Origin: Buxus sempervirens
Lineage: Eukaryota > Streptophyta > Magnoliopsida > Buxales > Buxaceae
DNA: 64,000 bases
Assembly (NCBI GenBank): GCA_947561395.2
Contig: OX387193.1
Coordinates: 7,254,001 to 7,318,000, forward strand
Direction: 5' to 3'
Every line of letters starts with the position of its first letter. The stretch's first letter is position 1. Below, one piece after another: positions 28,401 to 39,805 of this stretch. Both the position numbers and the translations under genes were made by a program. The notes below the pieces were generated by a model. The model searched no databases and was not told where the DNA came from. It was given only the letters and a program-made list of their open reading frames with translations.

Positions 28401-30516
28401 CTGTTTGACCCAACTATGCCCTTTTCCAGCAGATCGGGGACAAAGAAGCACTTGCACAGATGAATGCTTAAAAAACTTGCGTGTCTCCTCATCATGGGTT
28501 TGCATGACTCCATCCTACATATAATGAGAGCAAAGACATTATAAATAAATTCATTATTAGACACTGAATTAAAAATTTACTGTTGCATATTATATTATAT
28601 ACACAAGCACATGGATACACGCGTGCATGCACGCTTCGTTTTTTGATATCTTTGGTAGCAATTTCATACTGCTAGCAACACGCTACTGAGCCTAAAGTTT
28701 TGACTTTCCAATTACTTGTGCTCAACATCTATAACTTTTTAATTTTCATAATTATGACACTTTCAGTGGTCTATTTGATGATTATAAAGGATATCATAGA
28801 ATCACATCATTCAGATATAAAATCAAACTTCAACAGTTGTAACCCATAAACTATCAAACAAAATATGACATCAATTTGGCCGTTTGCTCCGAATCCAGAC
28901 TTGCTCTGGAGATAAAGGAATGGGAATAAAAAGAGATTATAGAAAGAGCTTTATAGAGAGAAAGACAAACCCTTAAGAAATTCTAGACATTACCATTGGC
29001 ACCCATCTTGTCTATCCATGGTCCCATTCTCAGCTTCTCACCACTGCCTATTTATCATGCCATTTTAACTCACTCTCATTTTTGGCTTGAACAACAATGG
29101 GGGAACAGCCACATCAAATCTGTTTAGGCCCTTTTTGGATCTACTTTTCTCATACTTAGACTACATACCAGAGCCCATATAAATCTTCTTTGACACATAG
29201 ATTGTGAGTGTAATCAAGAACCTACAAACTTAGGATGATTACTCACAGAACAAAAACTAGAGGTCATTTCCCTTTTGAAAAAGTATGCAAGGATTAAACC
29301 CAATACTTCAAGCTTCTAGGGCACGTAACAGCCAAGGGTTGTATAATATGGCTAGCATATGCTTCATAGAAAGATTGAAGATGACTAATTAAAAGAATGA
29401 GCAAAATTAAGGGGGGAAAATCTAAATATGAAAAATCATCAAATATTGCAAGGTAGGCAGTGATATGAACAAGAAAGATATAAGTTCTAAAAATATAGGG
29501 TAGTTTCTTACAGTTTGATAACCCAATACACTCTTTGAGCTAGGATCATCCCACACAAGGAGCAGCACTCTCACACCTTCCTGGGACTTGGTCTTCAGAA
29601 GATCCCCCAAGGTTTCTGATGCATTACCAGTGTACCGGGTCAATGTGACTTTGTGGTACACTGACCACCCTGTAATGTAAATGAAACGACATGCCTGCCT
29701 TATTGCATTAAAGATGTCATGCCAGCATTTCCCATGATCATAGTGCACCCCATGGTCAAGCTTCAGATTTGGAAGAAAACCATCTGGAACATGAGCATCT
29801 TGATAAAGTGTGACTTTTCCACCTCTCCTAAGAGGAAAGTATGTTCCAGGGACTCCATGATATTCAGGACCTGATCCCACTCCATGATTGTATAAGGTTA
29901 ATTTCTCTATTGAGGAGTATTGAATTGAAATACTCAAAACAGCTCCAGGTTTACAGGGTTTGCCACTTGTATTGAGGATTGGAAAAGTTCCCTCAATTTT
30001 CGCACCCATATATAACTGCTCAATAGGGATCGCAACTACCCCTATAAGTTGGGACCCAACAACATCGCTGTCCTTAACGAGAAACTGCACTTCAACAGCA
30101 TGATGTGCAACAGGAACATTGAAATGCTGCATCCAAACAGGGTTCTCACTATTATTAATCACAAAAGTCCTTCCAACTACAGCACCTGCTACTGAAATCG
30201 TGACATATGGATCACTGGTGATCGTATCACTCTTGCTGTCCCCTTCTTTTTTTCTGCCTATACTTGCTGTTAATTTCCCAAACATGTTGTCTAAGGAATT
30301 ATGGAACGCGTCCATATTCGGGAGGTTTTTTGCCTCATAAACCCAAATGTCTAAATTCCCATGTAGAAGCATCACCTTCAACGATCCTTTAGATGCCTCA
30401 AGCGGCACATGCTGTACACCATGCTGAGAACCATCAAACGAATATGAATGGGCATAAGCAGACTGAGACAAGGGTTCCCCATTACCTGAAAATGAATTCC
30501 TTTTGTTTCCGTACAT
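16492..30516 (-). CDS. PLDBETA: Phospholipase D, C2-type, beta class
   Basis: Ten minus-strand exons: 30516-29512, 28514-28398, 27195-27001, 23804-23556, 23468-23400, 23300-23153, 19391-19243, 18004-17822, 17066-16869 and 16785-16492. Phases agree and yield 868 residues. Order: a short Ser/Tyr-rich N-terminus (1-45), a C2 domain opening [20 protein letters not shown], then two catalytic HKD motifs, His383-Lys385-Asp390 (HQKTVVVD) and His719-Lys721-Asp726 (HSKGMIVD), with IYIENQYF between. These enzymes hydrolyse membrane phospholipids to phosphatidic acid and depend on Ca2+ and PIP2. The ATG at 30516 follows an in-frame TAA twelve bases upstream. Arabidopsis PLD beta1 has a longer Pro/Tyr-rich N-terminus; here it is short, nearer beta2 or gamma. 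Introns of 3-4 kb hold repeats but no break in the coding sequence. Confidence 0.95.
20515..22333 (+). mobile_element. Probable solo LTR (Ty3/Gypsy-like) in a PLD intron
   Basis: The segment begins TGTAATATCC and ends GGATGTGACA, imperfect inverted termini with the TG...CA rule of LTRs. It contains a TATA-like CTTATATAAACCC near 20713. Length is 1.8 kb. No second copy or internal coding region is seen, so it is read as a solo LTR. Flanking pentamers TAGAC and TGGAT match at only three positions, so the target duplication is decayed or the border is off by a few bases. Confidence 0.6.
24089..24110 (-). mobile_element. Possible Helitron 5' terminus, minus strand
   Basis: Read on the minus strand, the sequence starts TCTATACTATTATATAAAGCC at 24110 and closely resembles the motif at 6590 on the plus strand. 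The 3' end was not found. Confidence 0.3.
24426..25530. repeat. Tandem duplication of a ~530-bp block in PLD intron 3
   Basis: The first copy (about 24426-24955) and second copy (about 25003-25530) run in the same order with a 576-base offset. Both hold CATGTCTT-CCACCTC, a cluster around ATATTGACCTA, a GA-rich run leading to GTTACT, GCCTAGGTTCTT followed by CTTGAGATCAATT, and CCTAGT-TTTTAGGT near the end. Divergence is considerable, so the event is old. A partial third echo follows at about 25600. Confidence 0.7.
25741..26148. mobile_element. Tourist/PIF-type MITE with three tandem TCP-type sites
   Basis: The left end GGTGTCGTTTGGTGAGG and right end CCATACCAAATGACCCC are imperfect inverted repeats, flanked by TAA on both sides (25738-25740 and 26149-26151), the 3-bp duplication typical of PIF/Harbinger MITEs. 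Inside, a unit of about 43 bases repeats three times, each starting with a TCP-type site: GTGGGTCCCAC at 25918-25928, GGGCCCAC at 25964-25971 and GTGGGTCCCAC at 26005-26015. It lies in intron 3 of the PLD gene. Confidence 0.75.
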
Positions 30517-31660
30517 ATTACTCGGTTACTGTCCTTCCCAAACTATCTAACCTTGGAAACTAAATTTGACACTGAAATCCTTGACAACAGCAATGGTGAC
30601 TCAGCAGCGCAGACAGCTTCAACAGAAAAATCAACCCCAACCTAAGAGATTTTCTAAGGTGGGGTGAAAAATTATAGATTGGGATGAAGTGTTGCTATTT
30701 TGTGATTCAATGGCAAGCTCTGTCCCTACATACGCAAAACTATCTTGCCAGTTTCAATGAGGAATTATTGGAGCGGAAGGAGACAGGGGATATAGCTTTT
30801 GGAAGATGGGTATGGACCAGTGATGGTAGACAGAGGAACCGTATTCAAAACTAGAATGTATTGCGGCCTTTTGATGATGAAAATTATGGCAAATTGGGGA
30901 ATTCAGAGGGATAAAGTTATGGTAAAGCTAGGGAATCGATACAGATTGAGACCACAAGAGGAACTACAAAAGTGAATAGTGGGAAGGTTGCGGATGGATA
31001 AAAGAGCGGGACGAAATTATAGGCAAAAGGGAAGAAGGGATGAGGATACAGATTTGATATCGTAGATGGTTGCAGCGAATATAGATCGGCTAATGAATAA
31101 GCAGAAGAAGAACTGTGATCCTTCACTTTTGAAAACACAACTTGATGATTATTTTAACGAACTTTAAAAGCAATATTCTACTTCAAACGGGTAGAGTTAG
31201 GGGAAATTTCAAAATGGGTGTGCTAATTATTTGTTCTTTGATTAGGTGGCAATAAATTAAAGTTTCCATGGATGATAATGTCATGTGATGCAAATAAAAT
31301 AATACAAGTTGACTGAATCTAAATGAAATATCAGCCAACAATGCAAGAGAGAGAAAACCTTTCAAAGTCTTTAATAAACAAATACACAGGAGAAGAAATT
31401 CAGACCCGGTTGTTTTACTTTTGTTGCTTCTAGTTCCCTTGCATTTCCTCGAAGGTGGCACAGGTTGAAACTCCTCAGCCAAGACGCGTTCCCTCGCCAG
31501 TCCCCATCACTCTCTCTCTCTCTCTCTATACGTCTGTATTTCAACCTTCTTGTAGCCGTCAAGAGTGGGTTGTCTCCCGGTTTGTTTTTTTTTTAAGTAG
31601 AAGGGTTGTCTCCTGGTTGGTCACCAAAGAAATTCAACGTACGTGTTAAATCCTAACCCT
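30517..31660. other. PLD 5' flank, no gene
   Basis: The sequence upstream of the PLD start codon holds a short TC microsatellite near 31508-31527 and no convincing coding frame. The PLD promoter and leader are presumably here, but no TATA box could be chosen with confidence. Confidence 0.5.
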
Positions 31661-32100
31661 AAAATTGGATTTTAGTGATATTTTTCAAACATAATTCAAA
31701 TTTAGTCGATCAAATCTTCATAATTTATTTTTAATGATACTTTTTAAAATAATTAATAATCAATACTATTTGATGTTCATTAAAAATTTCTCCAAAAAAT
31801 GTCCAAACTTTAAAAACTTTTTCATTCATTTTGTTATAAACAAGGTTTGAAACTCTTTCGAGAGTTTTTTTTTTTCTCCCAAAAATGTCCTCAGAAGACT
31901 TTAAAAACATTTTCACTCATTTTGTTATAAATTTGAAATTCTTTTGAGATTTTTTTGAGAGAAATTCTTAAGAACATTAAAAATTTAAAATGATACCTAT
32001 TCTTAATTATTTAAAAAATTATCATTAAAAGTCAATTATCAAGATTTTACTGACTGAATCTGAATTATTTTAAAAATATCACTAAAACCCAATTTTTCCA
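31661..32100. mobile_element. MITE of the TTTTTAGTGATA family, copy 1
   Basis: The left end reads AAAATTGGATTTTAGTGATA and the right end TATCACTAAAACCCAATTTT, with the subterminal motif GACTGAATCTGAATTATTTT. Related copies lie at 39840-39942, 41303-41676, 61285-61661 and 61742-61952. The superfamily is not assigned because no target duplication is clear. Confidence 0.6.
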
Positions 32101-33669
32101 AAAAAAATTTCATGACCCACAAAGGGAACACGGTCGCCCCGGTTCATACCTCGAATTTTGGGTCTTGTTATGCCCTAACGTTTGAAGTCTAACGTCGACC
32201 TTTACAAAAACGCGACTCTCAATTATTCAAAATTTCAGACATGACGAAGCAGTCTAAGGACTTGAACATGTCACCCCTTTCAAAACGTTATTCCCGATTA
32301 AAAATTTCGAATATCATGGAGACGGGCTACGAATTCAATTCGAAAATGTAGCATCTTTAAGACTCGTTCGGCTTTCATTCCAAATAGAAATGAGTTCCCC
32401 AAATTAATTTGCAAAATTTGAAGAAATGTTAGGTTTGAAATTTGGTGAAAGATGATTGATTCTTTGTAATGCTTATAAATATTACAAGTTTGCCATTGTT
32501 TTAACTATGTTCCTCCATATGCGAACATGCCAATATCCTTGGATGCAGAATTTGAGTTGGGTCTTGTAAAGACCTAAATTTTCCTTTTTTGATTTTGACC
32601 AAGTCAAACAATTGACTGGTCAAAGTCTTTTTATTTTGGACTTTTGGTTTATGCTAAATACCTAACTTCCTACCCTCACATACACTAAATCCCAACTCCT
32701 CTTAAAGAAACCCTAACCTTTCCAACACATCACTTTTTAGGTTTTGTTCTTTTCTCTTAGCTGCCACTCACCCCTCTCACATCTAACCTTCTCTCTTCTC
32801 CTCTCCTTCATCCCACTCACTTCCCTTCTTCTCTCACATCTCCTTCTTATATCTTAACCTCCTTTATTTAATGTTCTTGGGATTAATAAAAGAAGACAAA
32901 GGAGGGGAAGAATATAATTTCAAGACTTAATACAAGTGGGGTTAATCCAACTTATATGATTATGTGCATATTTCCTTTAAATCTAGTTTGTTTTGTTTTC
33001 CATGTGTATAATGACGGAGAACCACACAATTTTTATGGAGTGAAAATCATGATAATTTTTTGTGAAACTAGTGTTCATATTCATTATTTTTTTTATCATT
33101 TAAAAACACCGTGGGGAAATGTTTTGTTGTTATGTGAATATGTATGTATTGATGATTTCTAAATTTTTTTAGATATTCGAATTTTAGGGATATGCAGATT
33201 TATGTTTTAAAAATTGGTAGTGGTTATATGCGAATTGTTTTATTGGTTTGAATGGGGTTGACGTATGCTTCTTTTCACTTTGTTGGTTATATGCAGATTT
33301 TTATTGGTTTGATTGGACTTGAACACTTTTGCACAATTTTTATGTTGATTTCAAATTTGTGTGGGTACGTTGTGCAATCTCCAGGCATGAGGGTTGAAGG
33401 TTTAGATATGTTAAAGAAATGTACAGTGGTAAGGTACTCTGAACAAAAGAAAAGTAGGTTGGCATCATCCTTTCTTTATGGATTGGTGGTACAAGTATAA
33501 TAAATAAGATGGATTTTGGTACGGGTGCTATAAGAGAATAAAAGAGAAAGAGTGGTGAATAGACTTAGCATACTTTATAAGTCTACAACACCTATAAAGA
33601 CTAGGCAATGAATTCTTTGACTTGCTTTTGTATAAATAAAAAAAAAGAATTTAAATAAAGAAAGAGAGA

Positions 33670-33868
33670 ATTGGGTTGTCTATTTTTATTTATTGTTTAG
33701 GTGAGATAGAAGAGAGAGAACGTAGAGAGGGAAAATGAGAAAGAGAATTAAAGGAGTAAATGGGTTGGCTATTTTGTTTTAGGTAAGGTGGAAGAGAGAT
33801 AAAGAGATGGGGTTGGCTATTTTGTCTTTTAGTTAAGGTGGAAGAGAGAGAAGGAGATAGGGTTGTTT
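33670..33868. repeat. Tandem array in the LTR, three units
   Basis: A purine-rich unit with GGGTTG-CTATTTTGT, GGTGGAAGAGAGA and AGGAGAT-like blocks repeats three times with a period of roughly 60-100 bases. Confidence 0.6.
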
Positions 33869-34019
33869 CATGAACCATAGCATAACAATGTGTGCATACA
33901 CCCTATTGTTGCTTATATATTTGAAATTATATATGAGTTGGTGCAATGTTTAATAATTGTCAAATTTAAATCAAAACATGGCATGTTGAGTTGGTAATTT
34001 TTAAATGAAACATGATTAT

Positions 34020-34500
34020 ATGGATATGAGTACTACTAGTAACTTGATACTAGTTTAGTACCCAGCACCAAGTGTTGTTGGGAGATATAATGTTTGTACT
34101 GCTGGCACGAGTTGCTAGTTCAGTACCCAGCATTTTGAGATGTTTGGAATGATGATTAAATTGTACTGTTAGCCGCGCTAGTTCAGTACCTGGTGTGTGA
34201 TTAACCACTGGGATGATTGTGATGCGATTGTACTGCTAGTGGCAGGGGTTCACTAGTCCAGTACCCAATATGAAGATTGGCAGACACCTATATAGTAGTA
34301 CTTCTAGTGGTGATGCCACACACTAGTTAAGTAGTCTGTCAGGGACATTCTATTGGGAGTGTGTTTACTGCTAGTCTATACTAGTTCAGTACCCAGTGCG
34401 GGACGCCCACTAGAAGAGGATATTGAGATGATTGTACTGTTAGCAGACATAATGCTAATTCAGTACCCAGCGTGAGCTAGATGTCTACTGGAATGTGAGG
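34020..34500. repeat. Degenerate minisatellite in the LTR, about seven units
   Basis: A unit of about 60-73 bases built on GTACTGCTAG ... CTAGTTCAGTACCCAGC recurs, with the AGTACCCA block near 34059, 34119, 34185 (variant), 34258, 34388 and 34461. Confidence 0.7.
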
Positions 34501-36438
34501 ATGATACTTGGTAGTTAATATTTCTTTACATTCGGTTACTTTTATTTTGTTATTTATATTTCTACAAGGTATATGTCCATAAAAATCACAGGTAAGTATT
34601 TCTAACACTTAGATTAAGATTTATTTATTGTTTCTTTTTATCATGTTTAATTTATTGTTCTCATGTTAGAATTCATGATCCCTTATGTTTAATATTGTTA
34701 ATATTAAAATATATATGTAAATGTGTTATGAACCCAACTTAGGGAAAACCTTGCATATTTAATGATAATATATTAAATATCAATTTGGTGTATATATATT
34801 ATTTAAATAAGGAATATTATGCATATTCTCATACGGGGTGTATTAGCCTCACTTACTGGGTTTCGTTGAGACTCACCCCTTATGTTTTCACAGGAAACCT
34901 GCAATCTTGAGATAATGAAATATGGTGCCGGGATGGTGATTAGAATGACAAACATGTTGTTTGAGATGTTATTGCTTCTGCAAGAATCTTTGAATTGATG
35001 CATTTTATGAACCATTGGGGTTCAAGAATTGTAATTGGATGTATGTGGATAAACCATGATTCGGGTTGGTTCAATTTTGCTTTTTAATTGTTATATTGGT
35101 TTAAATTCCGCCTTTAACTCTAATTGAAGAAGTATTAAATGAAATTCTCAAGTATTTATTGAGAAATAAATGCATTTTCGGATTCGCTTACGAACAAGGT
35201 TACGCTCGGTTCTACTCATGCATAGTAAGTCGTGAGGTGAGGATTTAGGGCGTGACAGGTCTTGACCTCGAGTACATGTTTCAAGTCTAAACCAAAGCCG
35301 GTCCAATCGTACTGAAACTTCACCACACTGGACCGTAAATCGGCCAATATATTTTACAATGGACTGTTGGTCTTCTCTTGAGAACAAAGTGAATTCAAGA
35401 ATTTTGTATCCTCTAAGGAATTTGAATTGATGATTGATCCAAGCAAGGTACGGCTTTCGATAAATAAGTCTAAATATTCTTCAATGATACAGATCTCCGA
35501 CTATTTCCTATACTAGGCTTTAAATGTAATTTCGATTTATAACCACATTTCGTAAATTACGACATCAACAATTGCATGTACAGAATTTTACTTTCTCTGC
35601 TTTGCTCATGTGGATACTTACATGTCTTCATTTATTGTGAGCATGTGTCTTTGGATCTTCTGCTTAAAAAATGACTGTATACATACGTTAAAAAGAAAAT
35701 GGGAGAGAGAGAGAAAGAGAGATTAGTGATTGACAGCCAAATGAGCTAAACAGGAGGCATTCGAGAATCGAGAATAAAAGCTTAACAAACTAGCTAGGCT
35801 CATTTAATGTTTCCATATTTTTTAGTATTTGTTTATTAGATTATTTATCAATTGTCGCTCCACTCTAAAGTGTACGACATGGAGAAGAATGTATGGTAGC
35901 ATGGATTATGGGATTGCTTGTACCCAAAAAAGTCTATTCGGTGTCTCCTCCATCATTTGAAACTTCCAAGTTTTCAACAACACCCTATTCCCTCCTTGCC
36001 TTGGCAACCTCGTAAAAAGTCTAAAATAGTATAAAATAAACTTAGAGGCCGTTTGGTAACGTTTTTTTTAAAAACAGTTTGAAAACTAAAAACAGTTAGA
36101 ACTGTTTTTAGGTTTTTGAAAATAAGTGACAAAAAACCCGTTTGGTAACAATCACTGTTTTTTGAGTTTTTGAAAATAGGTGACAAGAAACCCGTTTGGA
36201 AACAATTGATAAAAAAAACGATTCTAAGTTTTCAAAATTAACAAATATGCATTACTATACAACCTGCAAGCCTATTAAACTATAAAAAAATTTGCTATAA
36301 AAAAAAAAGGGAAATCAAAATTTTGTACCTCAAATTAAAAAGGATAAATCCCATTAACTCCTTCCCTATTTATAGTCTAAACAACTCTTACATCATTAGC
36401 TATTGCCATTTCATATGCAATTCTATCTCTAAGTGCAA

Positions 36439-36630
36439 TCATTTTTCTTGGTCGAGCTGCTCATGTCTAATGAAGTTGTGAATTGTGTACGTTGCAATAA
36501 CAATGTATCCTTGTGTGCGAAAAGAGTACGAAGGCATACGCTTTAAAATTAGAAATCGAGCTTTCAATACACCAAAGCAACATTCTATCACGTTACATAA
36601 CAAAGAATGGACATGATTAACATGAGATTG
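36439..36630 (-). pseudogene. PIF/Harbinger transposase remnant (C-terminal DDE part)
   Basis: On the minus strand the frame ending at the TGA at 36441-36439 reads VIECCFGVLKARFLILKRMP, then a Tyr/Ser-rich link and IATYTIHNFIRHE. The block NVIE-CFG-LKARF-IL followed by IVIA---HNFIR is a hallmark of the nuclease-type transposase of PIF/Harbinger elements. Upstream exons and the second protein (Myb-like) are not seen, so it is non-functional. Confidence 0.85.
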
Positions 36631-36824
36631 TTCTCCACTTTAGTCATTTTCCATTTATTTGAAATAAACTGAATGAGGCATTTTTACAAACACGCAGAAT
36701 GCATTATTTTATGAGCAAATTCACAAAGTTATTATAAGTTTTTTTTGCCGGCTAATTTGCCAAATATCTCGTTGACAACCCAAAGAAAAGCATGTCACGT
36801 TCAGAATATGAGGTTAATGACTTC

Positions 36825-36862
36825 GCATCCCTTATTGATGATCGCATCCCTTATTGATGATC
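36825..36862. repeat. 19-bp tandem duplication
   Basis: Two consecutive copies of a 19-base unit CGCATCCCTTATTGATGAT lie inside the Harbinger element. Confidence 0.85.
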
Positions 36863-37015
36863 GTTATAGGTTTTTTATGCTTCATGGTTCCATCTCTCTA
36901 CTATGGTTCTTATACCTTTTTTCACTATGTGATATTAATAAAAGATGTTGTATAGAGGAAGAGTTGTAGGATAATATAGAATTGAAACCTTGAGAATTTA
37001 TGCAAAAAATTTCAA

Positions 37016-37292
37016 TGTGCTCATGATGACAATGTTAATGGCAGTGAAACGGTATTGGCTCCAGATGCTTCAGGCAGCAACCAGATCGATTTACTAAGTG
37101 ACCAAGTTAGAAATTCTAATTCTGGTTCTCCTGCTTCGGCTGTGGTTTCTGGCCCATTGTCTGATAAAGAAGAGTCCAATCCCCGGCATTCAGAAAGTTA
37201 TGCAAATATTGGATTGATTCGAAATGACAGCCCGTCCTACACTCGTGCAGAGCCACAGTAGCAACAAGATCCACCTGGATTAACAAGTTTCT
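37016..37292 (+). pseudogene. Captured gene fragment, GBF-interacting protein 1-like, with a stop
   Basis: One frame reads through about 80 residues of protein-like sequence with Ser/Asn/Asp-rich composition, including SGPLSDKEESNPRH and YANIGLIRNDSPSY, a TAG at 37259-37261 inside a Gln run (EPQ-stop-QQDPP), then LTSFS and a consensus donor GTAAGT at 37293. The YA-IGL-R--SPSY and QQDPPxLxxFS blocks resemble the C-terminal half of plant GIP1-like (DUF1296) proteins from memory. Its place inside Harbinger termini, on the strand opposite the transposase, suggests capture of a host exon with its splice site. The parent identity is tentative. Confidence 0.45.
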
Positions 37293-37669
37293 CAGTAAGT
37301 TTGATTCACAAAGTCATATCTCGTTAATTTGACAAAAATCTGTTGACGATCGTTATCTTCGTGCTTGTGAGGAACCTGCTTGGATTTCACCTCCATTTTT
37401 AATCTGTTGCCTTCGTATGTGTGAGGAAGATAGATGGAGAGATAGGTTAGGGATCGGGAAAACACGAAGACGATATTAAAAAAAAGCCACTTAAAAAACA
37501 CAGTTTGCTGTTTTTAAAAACGAAAAATTTCAGTTTTTAAAAACAGGCTGTTTTTTGAACCGTTTTTCCAAAAAACGATTTCAAAACTCTCTTCACCAAA
37601 CAAGTTTTCGGTTTTTTGTTTTTAAAAACCGAAAAACGGTGTTTGAACACGTTACCAAACACCCTCTTA

Positions 37670-38405
37670 GTTAAAGAGCCTCTATTCGGTGTCTATTACT
37701 TGTATAGCCTTAAATTAACTGACACCAAAGAAGTCAGATCCACTGATAGAGAGGAAGAGGGGCTTTTTTTTTTATTAACAACAAATAGTCTTCTATCTCA
37801 GACTTCTATTTCATCTTCTATCTCAGTCTTCTATTAAATTATCGGTTTGGCTTTGATTTCATCTTCTATCTTTAATTATCAGTCTTTTATCTCAGTCTTT
37901 GATTTCATCTTTGGAAAGAGAGATAGGAGAGGCTGTTTCTTAACAACAAAAAGGAGAAAGGTCCCAGTAATAAAAATACAACAAAGATAGCAGGAAAAAG
38001 ACAACCGGAAAAAAAAAACCAAAACAAAGATGTTGCTGTTTGACGTTAATGACATTGATTTAAAAAAATGTCATTGTTTGACGATAACGACAAAGAACGG
38101 AGAGATCACCAGAAAAAGATTGTTAGAAAGAGACGACCAGAAAATTAAAGTAAGGAAAAAAAGATGACCAGAAATTATGCAAAAATACGACCAGAAAAAG
38201 GAAGGATAAAAAAGATGACCCAAAAAAAAAACCAGAAGAAAACGATGGGAAAAAGACGGTCTAGTTTAATGTTAACGGCAAAAAAAACTAAAGAGGTTGC
38301 TGGAAAAAGACGACTGGAAAAGAAGAAGAAAAAAAAAACAAAACAAAACAAATTATTGGAAAAAATTGACCAGAAAAATAAAGGAGAAAGCTTACCTGTT
38401 TAGAA
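37670..38405. repeat. Low-complexity purine-rich stretch
   Basis: A CTTCTATCTCAGT-type repeat (about 37790-37910) is followed by degenerate repeats of AAAAAGACGACCAGAAAA (about 38090-38360). The long frame here is a by-product of Lys-rich low complexity and not a gene. Confidence 0.6.
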
Positions 38406-38410
38406 GAGAC

Positions 38411-39495
38411 TGTAGACACTGAAAATTTTGTGTTATCAAGTCAAAAATTTGACCAAGTCAAATAATTAACTTTGGCAAATGAGATCAAATCCAAGGCCAG
38501 GGCTTAACCAAACAAATAAGCCGGGTTAAACAAAATGATGGTTCGATCCTTAAATTATGAAATATGGGTCAAAACAAGCATCCTACAAATTCAACCCATT
38601 AACTTCAAATGGGCTCCACAAAGCAAGATATGAGTTATATTTGTTACTAAAACAAAATCGATGTCTTTTGGTAACAAAGTTGTGATGATCCAAAGAAGGA
38701 AAGTCACAACCCCACAAATGGCATAGAATATTAAGAAATAATTCAATATTCAAATAAATGCCAAAATCAAAGCAAAGAAATTCCTCAGTATGGTATGCTC
38801 AATCAAATTCAAATTGTTGCCAAATGAGACGCACCCTCATAAGGAAATTTTCAATCAAAAGAGATCCTCCTATTAAGGCAAGTGCTCATAACGTTTGCCT
38901 ATAAATAGAGAACCTCAATAGGAAGAAAAGGAGATTGGAACAAGCTCTGGAAGACTTGCCTAAAACTTGGGAAAACTCTACAGAAATCAGAAGGCAAATT
39001 TAAGCTATAGAAGTTCTGCCTAAAGCTTGGAGAAACTCTACAAAAATCAAGAGACACTTTTCAAGCTCTAGAAGACTTGCTTAAAACTTGGGAAAACTCT
39101 ACAGAAATTCAAAGGCTTGAAGAAATTCATTCAAATCTACATCAAATCTATATTGTTTTTTCTTTCTCTTACCCATATTTTGAGAAAAGAGAAAACAAAT
39201 CAAAACCAAAAAAAAAGAAGATCATTCTACAACTACATTTGGTTTGAGATCAAACCCTGCAGCCCCGAATCGAAGATCGAAGTTTGGTTCTAGATCAAGC
39301 TCTTTCAGCCCTCGAATTGAATATTGAAGTTTCATTCAAGATCAAGCTCGTGTAGCCCTTGGATCAAGACCCATTAAGGAGATCGAATCAGAGGAGAAAT
39401 TACGAAGATTGTAACCCATTTCTTCATTTTAATACAAATTGTTATTTGTTATATTTTTCTTGTCTTTTGTTTTAGACACGAAATTTGTGTTAACA
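38411..39495 (+). mobile_element. 1.1-kb solo LTR with intact 5-bp target duplication
   Basis: It begins TGTAGACACTGAAAATTT and ends ACGAAATTTGTGTTAACA. GAGAC flanks both ends (38406-38410 and 39496-39500). A TATA-like CTATAAATAGAG lies at about 38901 and a three-unit tandem repeat at 38938-39112. No second LTR or internal domain is present. Confidence 0.85.
38938..39112. repeat. Three ~60-bp tandem repeats in the LTR
   Basis: Each unit reads AAGCTCTGGAAGACTTGCCT, then AAAACTTGGGAAAACTCTAC and AGAAATCA with changes. They sit just downstream of the LTR's TATA-like box, in what would be its transcribed leader. Confidence 0.8.
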
Positions 39496-39805
39496 GAGAC
39501 GAAGAAGAACGAGTTTTTCAACCTATTCAAAGGAAAACACAGAGACTATCGATGGATTTGTTTCCGTATCGAGTCTATCGACTTCCCAATTCTTATCATG
39601 GATCCTAAATTCTCTCCTCTTGGGATAGGAATTAGGTAAGTTGAAAAATAGCTTATAAGGTAATTCTTTGGAATTGGGTAACAATTCAAATTTCAATTCT
39701 CTATTGTGCTTCCAAACATGAGATTTGAAATTTTAGTTCACAATTCCAATTCCATGCTGAATTTTTGTTCCAATTCTTTGAACTAATCGGGGCCTGAGGG
39801 TAATT

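Larger units (their letters stand above)
32565..35257 (+). mobile_element. 2.7-kb solo LTR with intact 5-bp target duplication
   Basis: It begins TGTAAAGACC, ends GGGCGTGACA, and is flanked by GGTCT on both sides (32560-32564 and 35258-35262). The uninterrupted duplicate at 40.37 kb confirms the empty site. Terminal style resembles Ty3/Gypsy LTRs. No internal domain or second LTR is present, so it is a solo LTR left by recombination. It contains two internal tandem arrays (33670-33868 and 34020-34500). Confidence 0.85.
31958..35640. repeat. Duplicated repeat block, copy 1, split by a solo LTR
   Basis: 31958-32564 plus 35258-35640 align in order with 39806-40740. Examples are ACACGGTCGCC, TATGCCCTAACGTTTGAAG, ACAAAAACGCGACTCTCAAT before the LTR, and TGGACTGTTGGTCTTCTC, AAGGAATTTGAATTGATGAT after it. 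Copy 2 is uninterrupted at the point where copy 1 carries 32565-35257, which fixes the LTR borders. The nature of the duplicated unit (a retroelement piece or a segmental copy) is unknown. Confidence 0.8.
36045..37666. mobile_element. PIF/Harbinger element, defective, with a captured exon
   Basis: The termini GAGGCCGTTTGGTAACG and CGTTACCAAACACCCTC are inverted repeats flanked by TTA on both sides (36042-36044 and 37667-37669), the target duplication of PIF/Harbinger. Subterminal regions are rich in AAAACAGTTT-type motifs on both sides. Inside lie a remnant of the family's transposase on the minus strand, and an unrelated coding-like stretch on the plus strand. A truncated relative of the left end occurs at about 59388. 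Confidence 0.85.

Noticed and set aside
38164..38403. 79-codon Lys-rich frame
   Set aside because: It lies in degenerate repeats of AAAAAGACGACCAGAAAA; composition explains the open frame.
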